The position numbers and the translations under genes are program-made. From contig CP070688.1 of NCBI GenBank assembly GCA_020353135.1, positions 3,618,145 through 3,623,835 of the forward strand: 5,691 nucleotides of DNA, read 5' to 3'. The notes beneath the pieces are model-generated. The model had not been told where the DNA came from and ran no database searches. It saw only the letters and a program-made list of their open reading frames with translations. This document shows positions 1 to 5,691 of this stretch, piece by piece. Position 1 is the stretch's first letter, and the number at the start of each line of letters is the position of its first letter. The DNA is from Chloroflexota bacterium (GTDB lineage: Bacteria; Chloroflexota; Anaerolineae; Promineifilales; Promineifilaceae).

Positions 1-2
1 CG

Positions 3-1232
3 ACCGTCATGCGTTTGGCGGAAGAAAAGGGCGCTCTGGCGTTGGACGCGGACGTCATCGTACACGAGATCCTGGCTACTGATCCGGGCGTCCAGCGCTC
101 AGTAATTGACGTTTTTGGCTCTGGCGTGCGCCAATCGGATGGCGGTATCGACCGGGCCGCGTTGGCGGCCGTCGTTTTCGACGACGATAAGGCCTTACGC
201 GAACTAGAGCTAATTCTTCACCCCCGTGTGCGCGACCGCCTGCTCAAGCGCATCGAACAGCATCAGGAAGCTGTCGTTTTTATCGAAGCAATCAAGCTAT
301 TAGAAGGCGGGCTGGCCGCCGAGTGCGATCAGATATGGGTGACACGGTGCCCGGTCGCGACACAAATAGAACGGCTGATGACTTACCGGGACCTGGATAC
401 GGAAACGGCCCAGATGCGGGTCAATGCCCAATCGGACCAGGAGCTAAAGGCGGCCGCGGCCGACGTGGTTATCGATACCGGCGGCACTCTCGATCAAACC
501 CAGGCCTATTTTGAAATGGCCTGGACACGCTTGCAACGAACTATCACCGCAAAAGTCCCTGAAGCCGGCGCGACTGGCACTGCCCGTCAGAATTATCAGG
601 AAGTCCGGGATGACTCGGACGACGAAAGCAGTGACGATTCCTTGGACGATAGCTCGCCGACGATAAACGAAGCCAACCGGCCGGTGGTTGAAAGGAATTA
701 TGAGGCCTTTGGTGAAGGGATCGTCGTTCGGCGGGCCCGACCGAGTGACGTACCGGCGATCATCGAATTGGTTGAGTTGGCCAGCCAGGGCCGGTTCAGG
801 CCAGACAAGGACCAACTTCTGCTAGACCTTGGCCAGCGAGGTTATCTCATCGGCCAGCAAGATGACGAGATAAGTGCGATTGCCGGCTGGTATGCCGACA
901 ATCTCGTGGCTTCCATTGACTTGTTCAATGTTCATCCTTCGAACGCGATTCCGGTCACCGGGGCGGCGGTAATGCAGGAAGTCGAAACGACGGCTAACGA
1001 GCTGACCTGTGAGGTCATTTTAGCCATGCTGGACCACGACGGGCCGGCCGAGCTTCGCGAGTTGTTGATCGCCCGAGGATTCACCAACGTGGTTACGGAA
1101 AGCCTTCCCCGCGGATGGCAAGCAGCGGTAAGAGACGCCCATCACCCGGCGGCAACGGTGATGATGAGGGTACTGCGGGATACGAGACAGGTTCGCGTCC
1201 GCACAATTAAGGAGCATCATGGACAGTATTAA
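3..1232 (+). CDS. coaE: Dephospho-CoA kinase fused to a GNAT-like C-terminal domain (5'-partial)
   Basis: The CoaE part phosphorylates the 3'-OH of dephospho-CoA using ATP, the last step of cytosolic CoA synthesis. The frame is open to the window edge and reads T-V before the Met at base 9. That fits the residues just after the family's P-loop (GxxGSGKS-TV), so the real start and Walker A lie upstream and the Met at 9 is internal. Counting from that Met, the family's DAD motif is at 13-15, the LHPRV segment at 70-74, EAIKLLEGGL at 93-102 and the lid/R-x-N-A-Q region at 127-141. The CoaE body ends near residue 178, the usual length. Residues ~198-216 are a D/S-rich acidic linker. Residues ~238-390 start with VRRARPSDVPAIIEL, a typical GNAT opening, and include an ELLIARGF segment, but the RGxGxG acetyl-CoA loop is not recognisable, so the domain may be inactive or divergent. 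The CoaE call is strong; the GNAT call is moderate. The end overlaps the next gene by 14 bases. Confidence 0.9.
   Translation, partial: TVMRLAEEKGALALDADVIVHEILATDPGVQRSVIDVFGSGVRQSDGGIDRAALAAVVFDDDKALRELELILHPRVRDRLLKRIEQHQEAVVFIEAIKLLEGGLAAECDQIWVTRCPVATQIERLMTYRDLDTETAQMRVNAQSDQELKAAAADVVIDTGGTLDQTQAYFEMAWTRLQRTITAKVPEAGATGTARQNYQEVRDDSDDESSDDSLDDSSPTINEANRPVVERNYEAFGEGIVVRRARPSDVPAIIELVELASQGRFRPDKDQLLLDLGQRGYLIGQQDDEISAIAGWYADNLVASIDLFNVHPSNAIPVTGAAVMQEVETTANELTCEVILAMLDHDGPAELRELLIARGFTNVVTESLPRGWQAAVRDAHHPAATVMMRVLRDTRQVRVRTIKEHHGQY
1208..1214 (+). promoter_or_regulatory. Ribosome binding site for the small membrane protein
   Basis: TAAGGAG lies within the last codons of the coaE fusion, with four bases between it and the ATG at 1219. 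It is the best Shine-Dalgarno match seen in the window. It supports that start and suggests that the small gene is translated on the coaE transcript. Confidence 0.75.
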
Positions 1233-1449
1233 GAATTGGATCAAGTCCCATCCCAACCTGACGGCCTGGTTTGCTCTGGCGATCGGCATGGTCGCGATCT
1301 TGGTCTGGGAAGCGCGAGACGTTGGTCTGGAAGGAATGCAGTGGTTCTGGCTGATATTGGTAACCGTCCTAGTTGCCGGAGCCTGCATCTGGATCATCAG
1401 TTGGGGCGACGACGAAGAGGAAGCCGAGGGCGAGGAAAGCAGCGCTTAG
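1219..1449 (+). CDS. Small two-helix membrane protein, acidic tail
   Basis: This 76-residue protein is not from a family I recognise. Residues 1-13 are polar with two lysines. Residues ~14-30 form a first hydrophobic helix. A short charged loop (E31, R33, D34, E38) follows, then a second, tryptophan-rich helix at ~40-62. The tail at 63-76 is strongly acidic (DDEEEAEGEE). Two helices with a short loop predict a hairpin with both ends on the same side of the membrane; the lysines near the N-terminus favour the cytoplasmic side. The start is well supported by TAAGGAG four bases upstream, and the 14-base overlap with coaE suggests translational coupling. A membrane protease follows 73 bases downstream, so this protein could be its partner or an unrelated membrane factor; the sequence does not decide. 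The overlap, RBS and clean helix pattern make it very likely a real gene. Confidence 0.8.
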   Translation: MDSIKNWIKSHPNLTAWFALAIGMVAILVWEARDVGLEGMQWFWLILVTVLVAGACIWIISWGDDEEEAEGEESSA

Positions 1450-1522
1450 GCGATTCCCCGCCGGCCGTCAATCACAGGCGGTCTGCGCCTGCAGTTCGCT
1501 CTTTTAGAGTCCCAGCCAGCCT

Positions 1523-2647
1523 ATGTACCAACCAGTTGACAGATCGGCGACGATGGAACAGGCAGATGGTTTACGCCGCGACGTCGACGATCTCTTCCTG
1601 ACCAGCAGCATAACCATCGACCGGCCGGAGACGGGCCACATACGATTGCGCGGCCATTTCCTGTGTGAGTTGAGCGCTTGCTACGGGGAGTTGCGTCGTC
1701 GTTTTGAACAACATGGTTTCACGCCTTTCATCCGCCGGGAGAACGGCGACGTGAGCCTGATCGCCGCTCCGGTCATCTTCAATCCGCCTAGCTCGCGATG
1801 GATAATCAACCTGGCGCTTCTGGTGGCCACCATCCTATCCACGTTGTGGATTGGCGCCTTAAGCGAATTCGCGGTAACCGACCCGGGGTCAGTGCCGGGT
1901 TTGGGCGACCTTTGGCTAGGTCTGCCCTATTGTCTCAGCCTAATGACTATCTTGGGCGCCCATGAACTGGGTCACTATTTCGCGGCCCGCTACCATAAGG
2001 TTCCGGTAACCCTGCCCTATTTCATCCCCTTGCCATTGCCGCCAATCGGAACTTTGGGCGCATTTATTCGTCTCAAGGCGCCGGTCACCAGCAAGAGAGC
2101 GCTGCTCGACGTGGGCGCCGCCGGTCCGTTGGCCGGACTCGTCTTTGCCATACCAATCTTAATCTACGGATTGTCGACTTCGCCGGTAGAACCGTTGCCT
2201 GATGGTAGCTACTACCTTGAGGGAAATTCAATCTTCTACGCTTTGGCCAAACTAGCCGTCAAGGGTCAGCTACTACCCAATGGCAGCCAGGACGTACTGC
2301 TGAGCCAAGTGGCCTGGGCCGGCTGGGTCGGCTTGCTGGTCACGGGATTGAACTTGATTCCGGTTGGCCAGCTCGACGGCGGGCACATCGCCTACGCTCT
2401 ATTTGGCGAACGGGCGCGCTTGCTCTATTGGCCGGTTATCGTGACCCTGGTCGTTCTGGTCGTCCTTACCCGGACGCCCATGTGGGCGCTGTGGGCGCTG
2501 TTGCTATTCTTCATGGGCCGTTTTTACGCCGAGCCGCTGGACGACGTCACACCACTTGACGGCCGGCGCCAGATATTGGCCATATTCAGCTTATTTGTCT
2601 TCTTTCTCGTCTTCGTGCCGATACCGTTACGCATCATATCCGCTTGA
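1523..2647 (+). CDS. Site-2 protease family (M50, EGY-like) intramembrane zinc metalloprotease
   Basis: This is a complete 374-residue polytopic protease that should cleave substrates within or near the membrane. Residues ~1-90 form a soluble N-terminal region (for example IRLRGHFL at 40-47). Hydrophobic segments follow at about 92-112, 130-149, 196-218, 262-281, 301-316, 318-333 and 350-368. The zinc site HELGH is at 147-151, preceded by GA. The third ligand is expected in NLIPVGQLDGGH at 277-288 (Asp285), the counterpart of the family's NPDG motif. The PLPPIGTLGAF stretch (171-181), GPLAG (201-205) and the DVTPLDGRR element near the C-terminus (341-349) resemble plant/cyanobacterial EGY proteases and their bacterial relatives. 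All catalytic residues are present, so it is probably active; the substrate is unknown. ATG 1523 gives the full frame but lacks a good Shine-Dalgarno; ATG 1553 (residue 11) is an equally plausible start. It lies 73 bases after the small membrane protein and may share its transcript. Confidence 0.93.
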   Translation: MYQPVDRSATMEQADGLRRDVDDLFLTSSITIDRPETGHIRLRGHFLCELSACYGELRRRFEQHGFTPFIRRENGDVSLIAAPVIFNPPSSRWIINLALLVATILSTLWIGALSEFAVTDPGSVPGLGDLWLGLPYCLSLMTILGAHELGHYFAARYHKVPVTLPYFIPLPLPPIGTLGAFIRLKAPVTSKRALLDVGAAGPLAGLVFAIPILIYGLSTSPVEPLPDGSYYLEGNSIFYALAKLAVKGQLLPNGSQDVLLSQVAWAGWVGLLVTGLNLIPVGQLDGGHIAYALFGERARLLYWPVIVTLVVLVVLTRTPMWALWALLLFFMGRFYAEPLDDVTPLDGRRQILAIFSLFVFFLVFVPIPLRIISA

Positions 2648-2657
2648 GTCCATGCGT

Positions 2658-2686
2658 TTGGCACGCCCGGGTGACTTCGTTATAAT
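2658..2686 (+). promoter_or_regulatory. Sigma-70-type promoter for the tRNA gene
   Basis: TTGGCA (2658-2663, one mismatch to TTGACA) is separated by exactly 17 bases from a perfect TATAAT (2681-2686). Transcription would begin near 2693, about 11 bases before the mature tRNA 5' end, which suits a short leader removed by RNase P. The promoter starts 11 bases after the protease stop codon, so the tRNA has its own promoter even though it lies close behind that gene. Confidence 0.8.
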
Positions 2687-2703
2687 TCTGCCTGCTTATT
2701 CCC

Positions 2704-2775
2704 GGCGCCGTAGCTCAGAGGAAGAGCAAGGGACTCATAAGCCCTGGGTCGGTGGTTCAATTCCACCCGGCGCCA
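2704..2775 (+). tRNA. tRNA with CAU anticodon (elongator Met or lysidine-type Ile2)
   Basis: All four arms fold. The acceptor GGCGCCG (2704-2710) pairs perfectly with 2768-2774, with discriminator A at 2775. The D arm is GCTC/GAGC (2713-2716 with 2724-2727) around a short 7-base loop containing GG. The anticodon arm is 2729-2733 with 2741-2745, loop CTCATAA and anticodon CAT at 2736-2738. The T arm is GGTGG/CCACC around TTCAATT (2751-2767). The full G1-C72 pair and the lack of three stacked G-C pairs next to the loop argue against initiator tRNA. CAU is shared by elongator Met and by Ile2, whose C34 is changed to lysidine by TilS; the two cannot be separated by eye here. The closing pair of the anticodon stem is an A-G mismatch (2733/2741). 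The 3' CCA is not encoded, so CCA-adding enzyme is needed. Confidence 0.95.
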
Positions 2776-2794
2776 TCTGAGTCTAATCTATCCG

Positions 2795-2825
2795 AGGCCA
2801 CTCCTGAGGAGTGGCCTTGTTCTTT
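2795..2825 (+). terminator. Rho-independent terminator after the tRNA
   Basis: A perfect 10-bp inverted repeat (AGGCCACTCC at 2795-2804, GGAGTGGCCT at 2808-2817) with a 3-base TGA loop is followed by the T-rich tract TTGTTCTTT (2817-2825). It lies 19 bases after the tRNA and ends only about 10 bases before the next start codon. It should stop tRNA transcription; incomplete termination could feed the downstream gene. Confidence 0.85.
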
Positions 2826-2835
2826 GTGAGTCGCC

Positions 2836-5160
2836 ATGGCCCCAACAAGCCAGGACAGCGCGGGCAACTACCTGGATCGCCTGGCCAGCCGTTGGCCAAA
2901 ACTGCCGCTTTGGCCGTTCTTCGCCCTTGGCGCATGCCTGTTTTTGGGCTGGGCCTGGCTCAGCAATTGGTGGACGCCCGTTACGGCCGTCGACATCAGC
3001 CAGTTGCGGGCCAACACGCTTCTGCCGGCCCCGAATCTGACCATACAGATCCGTCAGGATTTCGTGGCCAACAAAGACGGTCTGTACCAAGTTGAGTTAC
3101 TTCTGTCCGGACAGGATGGCGACGAGAACAACGCCCGCCTGGAAATTCAGTTACTAGACGCCGCCGGCCGGCCGATCGCCGGCCGCAGCCTGGATGGCAA
3201 CGCCCTCTCCGACCAGCAACCAGTCACATTGACTTTCGAGCCGCAAAAGGCGTCGGCCGGCCAGAGATATACGCTGCAGGCCAGTGGTACGGCCGGCAAT
3301 AGAGCCTCTCTTTGGGGCTACGATCTGGACAGCTACGATGACGGCCAACTGGCGCTGATCGGTAGCCAAACGACCGCCCAGGATCTACGCTTCGTCAGCC
3401 ACTACCAGCTGACAGTCCGTTCCGCCGTCCAGGAACTGGGCCGCATGGTCTCCGCTCATCTCGGCACGATGGCCCTCGCCCTGACCCTGCTGTTCATGCC
3501 TGGCTGCCTTCTCCTGCAGGCCGGCCGCTTCTTGCCTGCAAAGGTCGACCCTTTTGCCTGGTGGGGCGCCGCGCTGGCTCTCAGTGCCTCGATCTGGCCT
3601 GTCGCCTGGCTATGGCTGTCGACGATCGGCGGCCGCTGGGCCAGTTGGTCGCTCTGGCTGGTGTTGATCGCCGGCTGGTCGGCGGTTATTGTCATCTTCT
3701 TTATCGGGCGCCGAAAATCGAGTCAAGAACCGACCGTGTCACGTCGCGCGAACAGGCTGAGTTGGCACCATGGCGCTCTGCTGCTTGTGCTAGCCCTGGG
3801 TCTGGCCGGACGCCTGCTGGCCATCCGCGATTTGGCCTTTCCTCCATGGGTCGACTCCAGTCGCCACGCACTCATAACAACGGTAATGGCCGACAGCGGG
3901 CAGATCATTAGCACCTACCGGCCATTGTTGCCGGTAGAGGAGTTCCCTTATCACTTCGGCTTTCACACCCTTTCGGCCGGCCTGGCAATGCTGGGCGCTC
4001 AAAGCCTGCCAGGGCTGCTTTTGATCGTGGGTCAGTTGCTGAACGGGCTTGTACCTCTGACCATGTATGCAGCCGCCTATTTGTTGACCAGAAAACGCAG
4101 CGTTGGCCTACTGGCGGCGCTGCTGGTCGCCCTACCGTTCTTCTTTCCAGGCTATTACGCCACCTGGGGCAGAATGACCCAACTAACGGCCGTGCTGGTT
4201 CTTCCCGTTGCCCTGGCCTTCACCTGGTTGCTTCTCCATGGCGCGCGCAGCTGGCGCCGCGCCTGGCCACTGATCGGCATGCTGGCCGCCGGACTATTCC
4301 TGATTCATTTCAGGGTCTTTCTGCTCTACCTGCCGTTCGCCGCCCTGGCATGGCTAATCAGCCGTGCTCGCCACGGACGCTGGCTGGCCCTGGCGGCCGT
4401 TCTAGCCCTTGTCTTAACCGCGCCCCACATGGCCAGGTTGGCCGGCTACGTCCGGCCGTCGACCTTCACCTATGCCGTACCTGGATACAATGACTTTCCG
4501 GTAGGCTATGTCACAGTTGGAGTGGAAAGGATTATATTATGGTCGGCGGCGACGGCCGGTCTTGTGGTGATCCTCGCCGCTCTACGGCGCCGGCGCTGGG
4601 TTTGGTTGCCGGTGGCGCTGATGGTCTGGATGTTGCTGGTCGGCGTGCTGCTGGCCTCGGATCGGCTTGGTTTGCCGGGAACGACCCTAATCAACCTGAA
4701 CAGCGCATATATCGTCGCCTTTGTTCCCTTAGCGCTGTTGCTGGCCGTCGTCGCCGGACGTATGTGGCGCTGGCTGACCGGGCGCTTCCAACTCCTGGAC
4801 GTAGTCTTGGCCGCGGCGGCCGGCGCTGGCCTGGCTGCCATCCTGCTATTCGGACTGCGTCAACAGACAACGATATTGAACGAGGTGACGATACTGGCTT
4901 GGGCGCCCGATGAACCCGGGCTAGCCTGGCTAGACGAGAATCTGCCGCGGGAGGCTACAGTGGCCGTCAACAGTTGGTTGTGGCTGGGTAGCACTTGGGC
5001 CGGCAGCGACGGGGGAGCATGGATCGTCCCTCTTACAGGACGGGCAAGTACGACGCCGCCGGCCGACTACATTTACGATCGGGATCTGGCCCAACAGGTC
5101 AACCGCTTCAATGAAGCTAGATGTAGGCGGGCGCCTCGAGCGTGCCGTGCGGCGAGCTGA
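2836..5160 (+). CDS. Large polytopic membrane protein, probable GT-C-type glycosyltransferase; 3' end cut by a junction near 5117
   Basis: A first membrane helix (residues ~24-42) leads to a polar, beta-rich region (~45-200, with D-A-A-G-R and L-W-G-Y-D elements) that is probably extracytoplasmic. About ten or more hydrophobic segments follow between ~207 and ~675. The loop FPPWVDSSRH (335-344) followed by FPYHFGFH (370-377) has the acidic-residue-in-first-loop arrangement of GT-C enzymes, which transfer sugars from lipid-phosphate donors outside the membrane. The W-L-D-E-N-L-P and GSDGGAWIVPLTGR elements (698-704, 723-736) with PPADY (741-745) look like the C-terminal extracytoplasmic part of such proteins. 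Donor and acceptor are unknown and the enzyme call is inference. Authentic sequence seems to end at FNE/A (residues 758-761). The last ~13 residues (Arg/Ala/Cys-rich) are read antisense through the molybdopterin gene and are spurious. ATG 2836 is preceded by only a weak GTGAG. Confidence 0.8.
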   Translation: MAPTSQDSAGNYLDRLASRWPKLPLWPFFALGACLFLGWAWLSNWWTPVTAVDISQLRANTLLPAPNLTIQIRQDFVANKDGLYQVELLLSGQDGDENNARLEIQLLDAAGRPIAGRSLDGNALSDQQPVTLTFEPQKASAGQRYTLQASGTAGNRASLWGYDLDSYDDGQLALIGSQTTAQDLRFVSHYQLTVRSAVQELGRMVSAHLGTMALALTLLFMPGCLLLQAGRFLPAKVDPFAWWGAALALSASIWPVAWLWLSTIGGRWASWSLWLVLIAGWSAVIVIFFIGRRKSSQEPTVSRRANRLSWHHGALLLVLALGLAGRLLAIRDLAFPPWVDSSRHALITTVMADSGQIISTYRPLLPVEEFPYHFGFHTLSAGLAMLGAQSLPGLLLIVGQLLNGLVPLTMYAAAYLLTRKRSVGLLAALLVALPFFFPGYYATWGRMTQLTAVLVLPVALAFTWLLLHGARSWRRAWPLIGMLAAGLFLIHFRVFLLYLPFAALAWLISRARHGRWLALAAVLALVLTAPHMARLAGYVRPSTFTYAVPGYNDFPVGYVTVGVERIILWSAATAGLVVILAALRRRRWVWLPVALMVWMLLVGVLLASDRLGLPGTTLINLNSAYIVAFVPLALLLAVVAGRMWRWLTGRFQLLDVVLAAAAGAGLAAILLFGLRQQTTILNEVTILAWAPDEPGLAWLDENLPREATVAVNSWLWLGSTWAGSDGGAWIVPLTGRASTTPPADYIYDRDLAQQVNRFNEARCRRAPRACRAAS
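5110..5120. other. Breakpoint: chimeric assembly join or rearrangement
   Basis: Two convergent genes lose their 3' ends here. On the plus strand the membrane protein turns from family-like sequence (QQVNRFNE) into Arg-rich nonsense and stops at 5160. On the minus strand the molybdopterin protein reads APAYI, where this family normally continues with Tyr (TAC/TAT), but meets TAG at 5119-5117. Minus-strand gene identity therefore reaches 5118 and fails at 5117, which fixes one side of the join to about one base. Neither gene has a natural C-terminus. No repeat or insertion-sequence end is visible at the join. Confidence 0.8.
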
Positions 5161-5691
5161 CTTCCAGCACGTCGCCCGTGTCGATCCCGAGTTGACGCGC
5201 CGTATCGGGATGGATCTCGATCCAGGAGTTCCAGACGACCTTCGTGACAGGGTCAGGCAGCTCCTGCAACCAGGGCCGGTTCGCGCCCCGGCCGTCGTAA
5301 AGAGTGGGCGAGGCGTATGCGAGTAGGGCGAACGGTGTGCGCTCGTCGCCGTCCAGCGTCGGCGCGTCGAAGGTCACACGACTGACGGCCGGGTTCAGCG
5401 TGACAGCCTGTGTGCCGACGTTGCGCCACGCGCCGCCGCGTGATACAGACTCGCGCCAGAACCGCTCGAACTCTTGGCCCGGCTCGAATTGACTCCTTAC
5501 GGTGAGCCAGCTGTCGCGGAGATAGGTCGCATAGTCCGGCCACTGGAAACGACCGGCGACAGCACCGCCTATCCGCGATGCGAGTGACAGCAACACATCG
5601 CCTGTGTGCTTCGTGTCGAAGAGCGGGTTGATCGTCGGTTGAAGCAGGCTTCGGACCCCGACTTCCGGCACGTGGTCACCCCAGCTCTCCA
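5117..5691 (-). CDS. Molybdopterin oxidoreductase large-subunit fragment, ActB/Qrc-like (partial at both ends)
   Basis: The minus-strand frame enters at the right edge, reading E-S-W-G-D-H before the GTG at 5671, so that GTG is internal and the true start lies beyond the window. The fragment spans ~190 residues. It carries WGD, GVRSLLQPTINPLFDTKHTGD, a D-G-R-G-A-N-R-P-W-L-Q-E-L-P-D-P element and a C-terminal HPDTARQLGIDTGDVLEVSS stretch, the typical molybdopterin dinucleotide-binding domain. The combination recalls the catalytic-like subunit of alternative complex III (ActB) and related menaquinol oxidoreductases (Qrc), membrane-associated respiratory complexes facing the cell exterior. In ActB that domain is thought not to bind a molybdenum cofactor; this cannot be judged from the fragment. 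It stops at TAG (5119-5117) after APAYI, before the rest of the domain and any iron-sulfur region, and this stop is created by the breakpoint. Alanine codons here are spread with many GCG, unlike the GCC preference of the neighbouring gene. Confidence 0.85.
   Translation of the reverse strand, partial: ESWGDHVPEVGVRSLLQPTINPLFDTKHTGDVLLSLASRIGGAVAGRFQWPDYATYLRDSWLTVRSQFEPGQEFERFWRESVSRGGAWRNVGTQAVTLNPAVSRVTFDAPTLDGDERTPFALLAYASPTLYDGRGANRPWLQELPDPVTKVVWNSWIEIHPDTARQLGIDTGDVLEVSSPHGTLEAPAYI

Noticed and set aside
444..815. Minus-strand open frame of 123 codons inside the coaE fusion
   Set aside because: It is a shadow of the GC-rich coding frame on the other strand, with no family-like residue pattern and no ribosome site seen.
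1475..1491. Hairpin CAGGCG/CGCCTG with a 5-base loop between the small membrane gene and the protease
   Set aside because: It has only 6 bp, and the nearest T-run (1502-1505) is too far from the stem for a convincing terminator. The rest of the 73-base gap shows nothing.
1236..1601. Plus-strand frame of 121 codons across the small membrane gene and the start of the protease
   Set aside because: It is Arg-rich with no domain pattern and overlaps two well-supported genes in another frame.
2481..2498. 9-base tandem duplication (TGTGGGCGC twice) in the protease gene
   Set aside because: It keeps the frame and encodes a Trp-Ala-Leu repeat in a membrane helix. It is too short to be more than chance or replication slippage.
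2556..2780. Open frame running from the protease end through the tRNA
   Set aside because: It translates a structural RNA gene and has no family-like sequence.
3161..3187. Cluster of GGCC/CCGG palindromes in the membrane protein gene
   Set aside because: GGCC is frequent across this DNA and here comes from Ala/Gly/Arg/Pro codons; it shows no sign of an origin or a recombination site.
4527..4913. A/T-rich patch with AAAGGA before an ATG at 4539, opening a 124-codon frame
   Set aside because: It lies wholly inside the membrane protein gene, the product is Arg/Gly-rich without domain features, and the patch encodes an ordinary R-I-I-L-W stretch.
5111..5492. Plus-strand open frames (5111-5326 and 5304-5492) over the last segment
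   Set aside because: They are antisense shadows of the molybdopterin gene, whose minus-strand reading has strong family motifs.

Overview
The window looks like part of a metagenomic contig from a GC-rich bacterium. The best guess is Chloroflexota (an Anaerolineae/Caldilineae-type lineage). This rests on family resemblance recalled from memory: the CoaE body with an EAIKLLEGGLA segment, the EGY-like site-2 protease, the large GT-C-like membrane protein and the alternative-complex-III-like molybdopterin protein. No database search was made.

Layout. Bases 1-1232 (+) hold a dephospho-CoA kinase (CoaE) that has lost its first residues to the window edge. Unusually, it continues through a very acidic linker into a C-terminal domain resembling a degenerate GNAT acetyltransferase. 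A 76-residue protein with two membrane helices (1219-1449) overlaps its end by 14 bases and has a clear ribosome binding site. After 73 bases comes an intact site-2 (M50) intramembrane metalloprotease of the EGY type (1523-2647). These three genes lie close together on one strand and could be cotranscribed. Next is a compact, self-contained tRNA(CAU) unit: a near-consensus promoter (2658-2686), the tRNA (2704-2775) and a perfect 10-bp terminator hairpin (2795-2825). A large polytopic membrane protein starts 18 bases after the hairpin (2836 onward) and looks like a GT-C-type glycosyltransferase with an extracytoplasmic domain near its N-terminus.

At about base 5117 the sequence changes abruptly. 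The membrane protein loses its C-terminus. On the opposite strand, a fragment of a molybdopterin oxidoreductase (ActB/Qrc-like, 5117-5691) also loses its C-terminus at the same point. Two unrelated genes in opposite orientation, both cut inside conserved sequence at one base position, indicate a rearrangement breakpoint or, more likely, a chimeric assembly join. The last ~575 bases should not be taken as true genomic neighbours of the rest without read-level support.

No CRISPR, insertion sequence, prophage or obvious new defence system is visible. The most interesting biological item is the CoaE-GNAT-like fusion, which joins the enzyme that makes CoA to a domain of a family that normally uses acetyl-CoA.
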